Source: CADEEN01 sp040384625 (GTDB lineage Bacteria; Pseudomonadota; Gammaproteobacteria; Burkholderiales; Burkholderiaceae_C). From it: a stretch of 64,000 bases of DNA. The notes beneath the pieces are model-generated. The model did no database searches, had not been told where the DNA came from, and was given only the letters and a program-made list of their open reading frames with translations. The translations under genes and the position numbers were made by a program. Position 1 is the first letter of the stretch. Every line of letters starts with the position of its first letter. Below are positions 28,598 through 36,790 of the stretch, in pieces. Location of the stretch: assembly GCA_040384625.1 (NCBI GenBank), contig JAZKIW010000077.1, positions 7,034 to 71,033 on the forward strand, read 5' to 3'.

Positions 28598-28628
28598 ATT
28601 ATAGATGACCGTCAAGGAAGGACGTCAA
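28598..28628 (-). promoter_or_regulatory. Promoter of rho inside the end of trxA
   Basis: On the minus strand TTGACG (28628-28623), 19 bases, and a perfect TATAAT (28603-28598). The -10 contains the trxA TAA stop. The predicted leader of rho is about 250 bases and C-rich in parts, which fits autogenous Rho-dependent attenuation as known in E. coli. Confidence 0.6.
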
Positions 28629-28928
28629 CTGGGACTTGGACAGCGCCCCGACCTTGGTTGCAGCGAGTTGTCCGTCCTTGAACAACATCAGTGTCGGGAT
28701 GCCACGAATGCCGAACTTGGCCGGCACGTCGCGGTTCTCGTCGACATTCATTTTGGCGATCTGTAGCTTGTCCTTGTAGGACTCGGACACCTCGTCCAGG
28801 ATTGGCGCAATCATCTTGCAAGGACCGCACCATTCGGCCCAGTAATCGACCAGCACGGGCTTGTCGGCCTTCAGGACGTCGCTTTCGAACGACGCGTCGG
28901 AAACATGCTTGATCAGTTCGCTGCTCAT
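28599..28928 (-). CDS. trxA: Thioredoxin 1
   Basis: Cytosolic disulfide reductase supplied with electrons by thioredoxin reductase. The 109 residues show the active site WCGPC with Cys34 and Cys37, the buried Asp28, and the cis-Pro in GIRGIPTLMLF. The ATG at 28928 gives standard length; an upstream in-frame start adds a non-conserved stretch. It precedes rho on the same strand, the common trxA-rho order. The addB-like gene is divergent, 102 bases away. Confidence 0.97.
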   Translation of the reverse strand: MSSELIKHVSDASFESDVLKADKPVLVDYWAEWCGPCKMIAPILDEVSESYKDKLQIAKMNVDENRDVPAKFGIRGIPTLMLFKDGQLAATKVGALSKSQLTSFLDGHL

Positions 28929-29030
28929 GGTGTGGACCCTTCGATGCCCTGGCGCCGTCGATGGCCCAAGGCACAATCATTCTGACACAAGCCCCTTGTT
29001 CGCGAGGCTCGCCAGCCCCGGCCGTTTTCA

Positions 29031-31619
29031 ATGAGCGCGATAGCGAGACCTGCCACCCACCAGCGCCTTGATTCGGCCGAGTCCGCCCATAGCTTGTGGC
29101 CGGCCGTGGCCAGCCAGATCTCGCACTGGTTTTCGACGCAGGGTCTGAGCGCACGCGACGCGGTGGTGCTGCTGCCCTATGCAGGCCTGCTGCCGGCGTT
29201 GCGCGATGCCTTTGCGGAGCTGGGTGGGTGGCAGCCGCGCATCGAGACCACCCGCAGCTGGGCTGCGGCGCTGGGTCCGCCGCGGGCGGCGGGGGCAGGG
29301 CAGATCGGGTTCGATCCAGTCACCGATCGCCTGAGCGCCGCACTCTTGCTGCGCCGCCAGGCCGGCGCGGCGGCATGGGCCCGGCGCGACGCGAATGGCT
29401 TCGGCGCCGCGGTGCTCGCCCTGGTCGACGCGGCGCAGGCCTTCTTGCGCGCTGCACACGAGCGTGCACCCGCGCTGCGCGATGCCTTCTGGGCCGCCTG
29501 GCGTGATGCACTGCCCCCCGTGGCTGGGCCGGGTGCGAGCGAACGCTGGCTGGCCCGCATCGCGCTCGAGTGGGCGGCGAGCGCCGACGCACCTTCGCAG
29601 GACCTGCTGTGGCAACAACGGCCGGTCGCCTGGGTCGCCATCCAGATCGGCGGACGCGATGCCTTTACCGAGGCCTTGCTCGGAGCAGCCACTGAACGCG
29701 CAACCCCCGTGCTCCGGCTCGACGCGGACCCACCGGCGCAGTCTCCTTTCGACGCTGTGGCCCGCCTGCCCGCGCCACGGCGCTGGCTATGCGACGGCCT
29801 GGAAGGCGAAGCCCAGGCAGCCACGCTCGCCGTGCTCGAAGCGCTGGACAACGGGCACACCCCGGTCGCGCTGATTGCACAGGATCGCCTGGTCGTGCGT
29901 CGCATTCGTGCCCTGCTCGAGCGGGCACAGGTCACGATCCGCGACGAAACCGGCTGGACCCTGTCGACCACCCGCGCGGCCGCGCGCCTGATGGCCCTGC
30001 TGCGCGCCGCCGAGCCGGCAGCGAGCCGCGATGCGCTGCTGGATTGGCTTAAGAGCGAGCCTGTCGAGGCGGCCGCGCTGCAACGCCTGGAGGATGCGTG
30101 GCGACGCGACCGCCCGCCCGATCCGTCGGCGCAGGCGCTGTGCGACCTCGCGCTGGCGCGCTTGCAGCCTCTGCGTTCCGGCGTGCGGCCGCTGTCGGTC
30201 TGGCTTCGGGCCGTCAGCGAGGCCGCGCCGGCCCTGCTGCAGTCGCTGTCCGGCGATGCCGCCGGGCGCCCGCTGCTGGCCGCCTTGCACCTCGACGCCC
30301 AGCCGCCCAGCCCGTCATGGCAGGCGGCAGCCGACGCCACGCCACTCGATCTCGCCGCGTTCAGTGCCTGGGTCAATGCGACGCTCGAAACGGCGAACTT
30401 CATCCCGCAGAATGCCGGCGTCGCCTCGGTCCTGATCACGCCTTTGGCCAGCGCGATGCTGCGACCCTTTGCGGCCGTTGTGATGCCTGGTTGCGACAAC
30501 CTGCACCTCGGCGCGGCGACCTCGGAGCCGAGCCTCTTGCCTGACAGCCTGTTGCGCGACTTCGGCATGGGTGACGCGCAGCAGCGGCGCGAGCGCGAGC
30601 GTGTGGCTCTCGCCCATCTCCTGCGCACGCCACGCCTGACCTTGCTGCGCCGGCGCAGCGACGGTGGCGAGCCGCTGGCGCCCAGCTTGCTCGTCGAGCA
30701 CGCGTGGCAGGCGCGGCGCCGCCTGGCGCAAGCAGCGCCCGATGAAGTGGCGGCCCCGCTGCCACTGCGGTCCGTCTCTTCGAGGCCACACCCGCGGCCG
30801 TCGCCGAGTGCGGCGCAGGCACTTCCGGAGCGCCTGTCAGCCAGCGCGGTCGAGTCCCTGCGTGCCTGCCCGTACCGCTTCTTCGCCCAGTCCCTGCTTC
30901 GCCTGCGCGAAGCCCCGGAGCTCGAAGCCGAGCTAGAGAAGCGCGATTTCGGCACCTGGTTGCACGGCGCGCTGCTGCGCTTTCACATGGCGCGACCGGA
31001 GCTCGGCGCCCCCGCCAGTGACGCGGCACGCCTGCGCGACGCGGCCGATGCCGAGCAGGCTGCGTTGGGCCTGGATGCCGCGCAGCTCCTGCCCTTCCGG
31101 GCCGCCTTCGACTCGTTCAGCACCCACTACCTGGGTTGGCTGCACGCACGCGATGCCGAAGGCTGGCGCTACGAATCCGGCGAGCTGGCCCTGCGGCGCG
31201 ACGATCCGCGCCTGCGAGGCCTGCAACTCGACGGCCGCATCGACCGCATCGATCTCCAGCCCGCCAGCGGCACGCACCAACTCATCGACTACAAGACGGG
31301 CAACGCCCAGGCACTGACCGAGAAGGTCGCCGATCCGTTGGAAGACACGCAGCTCGCCTTCTATGCCGCCTTGCTCGGGGCTGAGCAGCCGGTACGAGCC
31401 ATCTATCTTGCCCTGGCGGATCGCAAGGCACCGGAGCTGATCGAACATGTGGGCGTGAGACAAAGTGCGGAGCGCCTCGTGCAGGGCCTGGCGGACGAAC
31501 TCGACCGGATCCGTGACGGCGCTGGCATGCCGGCGCTCGGCGAGGGCGCCATCTGCGAGTACTGCGAGATGCGCGGTCTGTGCCGGCGCGACCACTGGTT
31601 GGGCGGGGCGTCGTCGTGA
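29031..31619 (+). CDS. AddB-like PD-(D/E)XK nuclease/inactive helicase
   Basis: Probable partner of the downstream UvrD-type helicase in a double-strand-break end-processing enzyme of the AddAB type. The 862 residues have an N-terminal helicase-like part without a Walker A motif and a C-terminal nuclease: GTWLHGALLRFH, DGRIDRIDL and LIDYKTG give the PD-(D/E)XK core. Four cysteines that could hold an iron-sulfur cluster are seen: one in RACPYRFF before the nuclease and three in CEYCEMRGLC near the C terminus, as in AddB. The stop overlaps the next gene (GTGA). Sequence identity to characterised AddB is not judged here, so no symbol is given. Confidence 0.85.
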   Translation: MSAIARPATHQRLDSAESAHSLWPAVASQISHWFSTQGLSARDAVVLLPYAGLLPALRDAFAELGGWQPRIETTRSWAAALGPPRAAGAGQIGFDPVTDRLSAALLLRRQAGAAAWARRDANGFGAAVLALVDAAQAFLRAAHERAPALRDAFWAAWRDALPPVAGPGASERWLARIALEWAASADAPSQDLLWQQRPVAWVAIQIGGRDAFTEALLGAATERATPVLRLDADPPAQSPFDAVARLPAPRRWLCDGLEGEAQAATLAVLEALDNGHTPVALIAQDRLVVRRIRALLERAQVTIRDETGWTLSTTRAAARLMALLRAAEPAASRDALLDWLKSEPVEAAALQRLEDAWRRDRPPDPSAQALCDLALARLQPLRSGVRPLSVWLRAVSEAAPALLQSLSGDAAGRPLLAALHLDAQPPSPSWQAAADATPLDLAAFSAWVNATLETANFIPQNAGVASVLITPLASAMLRPFAAVVMPGCDNLHLGAATSEPSLLPDSLLRDFGMGDAQQRRERERVALAHLLRTPRLTLLRRRSDGGEPLAPSLLVEHAWQARRRLAQAAPDEVAAPLPLRSVSSRPHPRPSPSAAQALPERLSASAVESLRACPYRFFAQSLLRLREAPELEAELEKRDFGTWLHGALLRFHMARPELGAPASDAARLRDAADAEQAALGLDAAQLLPFRAAFDSFSTHYLGWLHARDAEGWRYESGELALRRDDPRLRGLQLDGRIDRIDLQPASGTHQLIDYKTGNAQALTEKVADPLEDTQLAFYAALLGAEQPVRAIYLALADRKAPELIEHVGVRQSAERLVQGLADELDRIRDGAGMPALGEGAICEYCEMRGLCRRDHWLGGASS

Positions 31620-34600
31620 ACGAGCCGGCCTTCACCCTCGACGGCACGCATGTCAGCCGCGAGGCCTTCTATGCCGCGGCCTGCGATCCGCGTCGTGCGG
31701 TCGTCGTCGAAGCCTGCGCCGGTGCCGGCAAGACCTGGATGCTGGTGTCGCGCATCGTGCGAGCCTTGCTCGATGGGGCAGAGCCACAGCAGATCCTGGC
31801 CATCACCTTCACGCGCAAGGCCGCCGGCGAGATGCGCACGCGCCTGGCCGAATGGCTGCAGGCCTTTGCCCGGCTCGACCATGACGGCGCCGTCGGCGAA
31901 CTGCAGCAGCGTGGTCTCGATCGCGCGACCGCCGAGGCCCAGGCTGCCGCGCTGATCGGCCTGCACGAGCGTGTGCTCGCCAGTGGGCGGGCCGTCGAGG
32001 TGCGCACCTTCCACGCCTGGTTTTCGCAACTGCTGCGCGCGGCGCCGCTCGATCTGCTGGCGGACCTGGGTTTGCGCCCCGATCTGCAACTGATCGAGGA
32101 CCTCGACGATCTGCAACCGGCTTTGATGCACCGTTTTCACACTGCCGTGCTCGCCGACGAGGCCCTGCTCGCCGACTACCGCGCGTTGGCCGCGTCGCGC
32201 GGGCGCACGGTTCTGCAGAAGTGGCTCGACGCGGCCTGGCAGCGCCGCATCGAGGTCGAGTTGGCCGACGAGGCGCAGGTGCTCGAAGCCAGTGTCGAAA
32301 CGGCAGCCGAGGTGTTCCCCGAATGCGACGCGCTTGCGCATCCGGCGGCCCTGGTGCGCCGTCTGCCCTTCGTCACGGCCGCGACACAGCTCGCGCGACA
32401 GTTCGCCGCGCGCCATATGGCCAAGTCCAACGAGGCCGCGCGCGAAATCGAAGCCGCCCTGGCCGAAGCAGACGACGAAGCGGCATTCAAGGGCCTGTGG
32501 TCGGCCCTGTTCACCAAGGAAGACAGCCCGAAGAAGCAGCTCGGCGACCTGCCGGCCCAGGCTGAGCTGTGCGCGATGCTCGAGCGCATCGGTGCTGCCA
32601 TCGAACAGCACGTCGCTCATCACGAACACGCGCGCATGCTGCGCTTGTCGCGCGTATTGTTCGCGACCTACGCCGAATTGAAGCACCAGCGCGGTCTGAT
32701 TGACATGGTCGATCTGGAGCGGGTCGCGTTGGCCTTGCTGGCTGACCACGCGCTGGCCGGCTGGGTTCAGCAGCGGCTCGATGCGCGTGTGCGCCATCTG
32801 CTGATCGACGAGTTCCAGGACACCAGCCCGCTGCAGTGGCACGCCCTGCATGCCTGGTTGTCGTCCTACGCGGGGGCGGGGGCCGGCGCCGTGCCGAGCC
32901 TGTTTATCGTCGGCGACCCGAAACAGAGCATCTACCGCTTCCGGCGTGCCGAGCCGCGTGTGTTCGAGGCGGCGCAGTGCTTCGTGGTCGAGGGCTTGGG
33001 CGGCACGCTGGCAGCCTGCGACCATACCCGGCGCAACGCGCCGGCGGTGCTGGCCGCCATCAACCGCGTGTTCGGTGCGCTCAGTGCCGAGGGCGCGCTG
33101 AGCGGTTGGCGCGAGCACAGCACGCAGGTCGCTGCTGCCGATGCCGCCGCGCCGGCCGTGTTCACGCTGCCGAGCGCGCTGCGGGAAAGGACCGTGCCGC
33201 GTGCGCGCAACGAGGCGTCGGTTGAGCGCGTCTGGCGCGACAGCCTGACGATGCCACGCCACGAACCCGAGACCGTGTTGAGGGAGATCGAAGCGGCGGC
33301 AGTGGCGCAGGCTGTGCAGGAGCTGATCCACGCCCACGGCATCGACGCCGGCCAGATCTACGTACTGGCGCGCAAACGAGCCTCACTGCGCTTGGCCGCC
33401 GAGGCACTGCGCGCCCTGCAGCTGCCCTATGTAGCGCCCGAAGAAGTGGCGCTGGCCGAGTTGCCCGAGGTGCTCGACCTGCTGGCGGTGCTCGACGTGT
33501 TGGCGTCGTCCGGCCAGGCGCTGTCGCTTGCACGGGCTTTGAAGAGCCCGCTCTTCGGCGTCGGCGACGACGAATTGCTCCAACTGTCAGTTGCAGCCAG
33601 GGAAACGGGCGGTTGGTGGCCTGCCCTGATGCAGGGCCGCGTCGACACCCCGGCGCTGGCCCGCGCGCGCACGCTGTTCGGTGCCTGGCAAGGGGCGGCG
33701 ACCCAACTTCCCCCGCACGACCTGCTCGACCGCATCGTTCACGAGGGCGACCTGATCGCCCGCATCGCGGCCACAGTGCCCGCCGAGCACGTGCCCGGCG
33801 CGATCGATGCAGTGCAGTCCCTGCTCGCCTGTGCGCTCGAACTCGACGGCGCGCGCTATGCCACGCCGTACAACTTCGTGCGCGCTTTGCGCCGGCGCCG
33901 CGTCAAGGCGGTGCCGGCCGCGCGCGCCGATGCGGTGCAGCTGCTCACGATCCATGGTGCCAAGGGCCTCGAAGCGCGCGTGGTGTTCGTGATGGATTCC
34001 GAGCCCGAAGCCCAGCCTGGCGAGACCGCAACACTGTTGATCGATTGGCCGGTGCAATCGGCCAGGCCGCGGCGGGTCGCCTTCATCGCCTCGGAATCGC
34101 GCTGCCCACCCTCGCTGCGTCCTTTGCTGGCCATCGAGCTGGCCGCCCGGCAACGCGAGGAAATCAACGGCCTGTACGTGGCCATGACACGCGCCCAGGA
34201 GCGCCTGGTGTTCAGCCGCACGCCGCCGCACCGCGGCGCCTCGACCTTGTCATGGTGGCATCGCGTTGAGGCCTCAGCGACACCGTGGCAGCCGGCGGCA
34301 CCGGCGGCCACGAATGCCGCCGCTTGTTCGACGCAGCTCGTCGACCTGCCCCTAGATCGGCCTGCACGGCCCGTCGGGGCGTCCCCAGCTTCGACGGCGA
34401 TGACCGAGGACACGTCCGCAGCGCGACTCGGCCGCGCCGTGCACCGCATGCTCGAATGGGCTGCGGCGACGGACCGCCCCGACCCGGATCGGCTGGCGCA
34501 AGCCGCGGCCATGGAGTTCGGCGTCGCCGATGTCGGCGCGGTGCGGACTCTCGGTCGACGCATCCTGGGCAGCGCGGCCTGTGCTCGCTTCTTCGATCCC

Positions 34601-34879
34601 GGCGCCCTGAGCTGGGCCGGCAACGAGGTGCCGGTGGCGGGCGTTGGCGCCGATGGGCGGGGCGGCCCGGCGCTGCGCATCGACCGCCTGGTGCGCACCG
34701 CCGGCGAGGCACCCACCTGGTGGGTACTCGACTACAAGCTGCAGGGCCGGCCACAGGACGTTCCCGCCTACCGAGAGCAGCTGGCGGCCTACCGCATGGC
34801 GGTGCAGGCCCTGCAGCCGGGCGAACAGGTACGCGCCGCCTTCATCAGTGGGCAGGGCGAACTGATCGAGCCGGACTGA
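31616..34879 (+). CDS. AddA-like UvrD-family helicase-nuclease
   Basis: Superfamily 1A helicase with a C-terminal nuclease, expected to unwind and resect broken DNA ends with the AddB-like partner and load RecA. The 1087 residues show Walker A EACAGAGKT (32-40), ITFTRKAAGEMRTRL (motif Ia), LIDEFQDTSPLQW (motif II), GDPKQSIYRFRRAEP (motif III), LLTIHGAKGLE (motif V) and NGLYVAMTRAQERL (motif VI). The nuclease end has GRAVHRMLEWAA, RIDRLVRTAG and VLDYKLQG. The GTG at 31616 overlaps the upstream stop (GTGA) and is preferred to a GTG at 31580. Confidence 0.88.
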   Translation: MNEPAFTLDGTHVSREAFYAAACDPRRAVVVEACAGAGKTWMLVSRIVRALLDGAEPQQILAITFTRKAAGEMRTRLAEWLQAFARLDHDGAVGELQQRGLDRATAEAQAAALIGLHERVLASGRAVEVRTFHAWFSQLLRAAPLDLLADLGLRPDLQLIEDLDDLQPALMHRFHTAVLADEALLADYRALAASRGRTVLQKWLDAAWQRRIEVELADEAQVLEASVETAAEVFPECDALAHPAALVRRLPFVTAATQLARQFAARHMAKSNEAAREIEAALAEADDEAAFKGLWSALFTKEDSPKKQLGDLPAQAELCAMLERIGAAIEQHVAHHEHARMLRLSRVLFATYAELKHQRGLIDMVDLERVALALLADHALAGWVQQRLDARVRHLLIDEFQDTSPLQWHALHAWLSSYAGAGAGAVPSLFIVGDPKQSIYRFRRAEPRVFEAAQCFVVEGLGGTLAACDHTRRNAPAVLAAINRVFGALSAEGALSGWREHSTQVAAADAAAPAVFTLPSALRERTVPRARNEASVERVWRDSLTMPRHEPETVLREIEAAAVAQAVQELIHAHGIDAGQIYVLARKRASLRLAAEALRALQLPYVAPEEVALAELPEVLDLLAVLDVLASSGQALSLARALKSPLFGVGDDELLQLSVAARETGGWWPALMQGRVDTPALARARTLFGAWQGAATQLPPHDLLDRIVHEGDLIARIAATVPAEHVPGAIDAVQSLLACALELDGARYATPYNFVRALRRRRVKAVPAARADAVQLLTIHGAKGLEARVVFVMDSEPEAQPGETATLLIDWPVQSARPRRVAFIASESRCPPSLRPLLAIELAARQREEINGLYVAMTRAQERLVFSRTPPHRGASTLSWWHRVEASATPWQPAAPAATNAAACSTQLVDLPLDRPARPVGASPASTAMTEDTSAARLGRAVHRMLEWAAATDRPDPDRLAQAAAMEFGVADVGAVRTLGRRILGSAACARFFDPGALSWAGNEVPVAGVGADGRGGPALRIDRLVRTAGEAPTWWVLDYKLQGRPQDVPAYREQLAAYRMAVQALQPGEQVRAAFISGQGELIEPD

Positions 34880-35017
34880 CGCCATCCTCGGTAACCGCTG
34901 CAGGCAAACGGGCGGAACTGCTGCGCTTTCAGGGGCCTGTTCAAGGCATCGGCGGCCGGCGGCGCGCGCTCCAATCGACGGGCAAGCCTTGCTGGACTCC
35001 GCCTGCCGTCGCCGCCC

Positions 35018-36790
35018 ATGTCACCCACCGCCGCCCCTGTTGCCGCCGCACCCGCCGTGCGCAAGCTCGGCCGCTTCGAGCTGCGCCAGCTGGTCGGGCG
35101 CAGCGCGCGCTGCATGGCCTGGCGCGCCTTCGATCCTCGCAGTGCGCAGGAACTGGTGCTGGTGCTGCCGCGCCAGCAGCCCGCCGACGCCGGTGCGCTG
35201 GCCGCGTGGCTGGACCAGGCCCGGCGCGGTGCGCGCCTGACGCACCCGAACCTGGCCCATGCCATCGAGGTCGGCGAGCAGGAGCGCTGGCCCTTCATCG
35301 CCTACGACGGCGCGCTCGGCCCGACATTGGCGGAGCGCGCAGCGCCGCGCGAAGGCGATGCTGCTGCCGATATCGCCCGCTGGATGGCCCAGGCGCTGGC
35401 TGGGCTGGCGTTTGCCCACGACGCCGGACTGGCGCATCGCGACGTCCAGCCCTTCCTGTTGACCCTGGCCGACAACGGCGGTCTGCGGGTGCTCGGCCTG
35501 GAGGTGGCGGGCATCGACCCGGCAACCCGCCCCGCCGCGCCCGATGCTCCCGGCATCAACGACGACATGCGCCAGGCGCGCAGCGCCGCCGAGCGCGACG
35601 TGCTGGCGCTGTCGATCGTCATGCACGGTCTGCTCACCGGCGCGCCGCCCCTAGAGCAGCCCGACGTGGCCGGTGTCATCGCCCGACTGCCACCACTGGG
35701 CCGCGAGACCTTGCGCCTGCCCTGGGACCTGCCGCGTCCGATTGCGGAAGCCCTGCGGGCGATCGCCAACCGCGCCACCGACCGCCAGCCGCGCCAGCGC
35801 TACCGCAACGCGCGCACCCTGGCGCGCGCGCTCGAAGGCTGGCTGGAGAATGACGGGGAGCAGGGCAGCGACGCCCATGCCCAGTTGATCGAACGGGTGC
35901 GCCAGATCGGCGCCCTGCCGGCCCTGCCGGGTGCGGCGGCGCGTGCGGCGCGCCTGGCCCTGATGGAGCGCGAACACACCGAGGAGCTGGCCCAGGTGGT
36001 GCTGCGCGACCCGGCGCTGAGCTTCGAATTGCTGAGGGGCGTGAACAGCGCCTCGGTGCGCGGCACCCAGGTGTCGGGCAATGGACCGGTGCTCACCGTG
36101 CGCCGGGCGATCGCAATGGTCGGCCTGGACGGCGTGCGCCGCAGTGCGCTGGCTTTGCGCCACTGGCCCGGCCCGCTCGACACTGCCGGCGCGCACGACC
36201 TCGAACGAGCGATCGGCCTGGCCCAACGCGCGGCGCGGGTGGCGCAATCGCTGCGCCCTGCCGGCTACGACGCCGAAGTCGTGTCACTGGTGGCGCTGCT
36301 GCAGAACCTGGGCCGCTTGGTCGTGCAATACCACCACGCCGACGAGATGCGCCAGGTGCAGCGCCTGATGCAGCCCGCGCCCGTCGACGGCCCGGACGGC
36401 ACGCCCGAGCCGGGGATGACCGAGCAGGCCGCTGCCTTCGCCGTGCTCGGTGCCGACATCGAAGGCATGGGCGCCGCGGTGGCACGCTGGTGGGGCATGG
36501 ATGATGCGGTGCTGCACATGATCCGGCGCCTGCCGGCGCAGTTGCCGGTGCGTCAGGCCGACAGCGACGACGACGTGCTGCGCTGCGTGGCCAGTGCCGC
36601 CAACGAGGCTGTCGACGCCCTGAGCCTGCCCAGCCCGCAGCAGCAGGTGGTGGCGATCGAACGCGTAGCCCAACGCTATGCGCGCACGCTCGACGTCACG
36701 GCGCGCGACATCCATGCCGCGCTGCAGGCCAGTTCCAATACAGGCGCGTTCGGCACCGACGAAGAAGAGTCCGACCAGGCCGCGGCATGA
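35018..36790 (+). CDS. Pseudokinase-HDOD fusion protein
   Basis: Signalling protein with a degenerate protein-kinase domain (residues about 15-285) joined to an HDOD domain (about 295-490). The kinase fold is recognisable (LGRFELRQLVGRSARCMAW; HRD at 140-142), but the beta-3 Lys is replaced in ELVLVLP, HRD is followed by VQPFLL in place of the catalytic LKPSN, and the DFG motif reads LEVAG. Phosphotransfer is therefore unlikely. HDOD domains are non-catalytic relatives of HD phosphohydrolases used in signalling. It overlaps the next gene (ATGA), which encodes an intact kinase of the same architecture, so it may be a regulatory partner that arose by duplication. The target is unknown. Confidence 0.82.
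   Translation: MSPTAAPVAAAPAVRKLGRFELRQLVGRSARCMAWRAFDPRSAQELVLVLPRQQPADAGALAAWLDQARRGARLTHPNLAHAIEVGEQERWPFIAYDGALGPTLAERAAPREGDAAADIARWMAQALAGLAFAHDAGLAHRDVQPFLLTLADNGGLRVLGLEVAGIDPATRPAAPDAPGINDDMRQARSAAERDVLALSIVMHGLLTGAPPLEQPDVAGVIARLPPLGRETLRLPWDLPRPIAEALRAIANRATDRQPRQRYRNARTLARALEGWLENDGEQGSDAHAQLIERVRQIGALPALPGAAARAARLALMEREHTEELAQVVLRDPALSFELLRGVNSASVRGTQVSGNGPVLTVRRAIAMVGLDGVRRSALALRHWPGPLDTAGAHDLERAIGLAQRAARVAQSLRPAGYDAEVVSLVALLQNLGRLVVQYHHADEMRQVQRLMQPAPVDGPDGTPEPGMTEQAAAFAVLGADIEGMGAAVARWWGMDDAVLHMIRRLPAQLPVRQADSDDDVLRCVASAANEAVDALSLPSPQQQVVAIERVAQRYARTLDVTARDIHAALQASSNTGAFGTDEEESDQAAA

Noticed and set aside
29177..30955. A 592-codon minus-strand frame within the AddB-like gene
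   Set aside because: Ser/Arg/Ala-rich shadow without domains or a plausible start signal.
34285..35853. A 522-codon plus-strand frame spanning the AddA-like end and the pseudokinase start
   Set aside because: Arg/Gly/Ala-rich out-of-frame translation; both flanking genes are supported in other frames.
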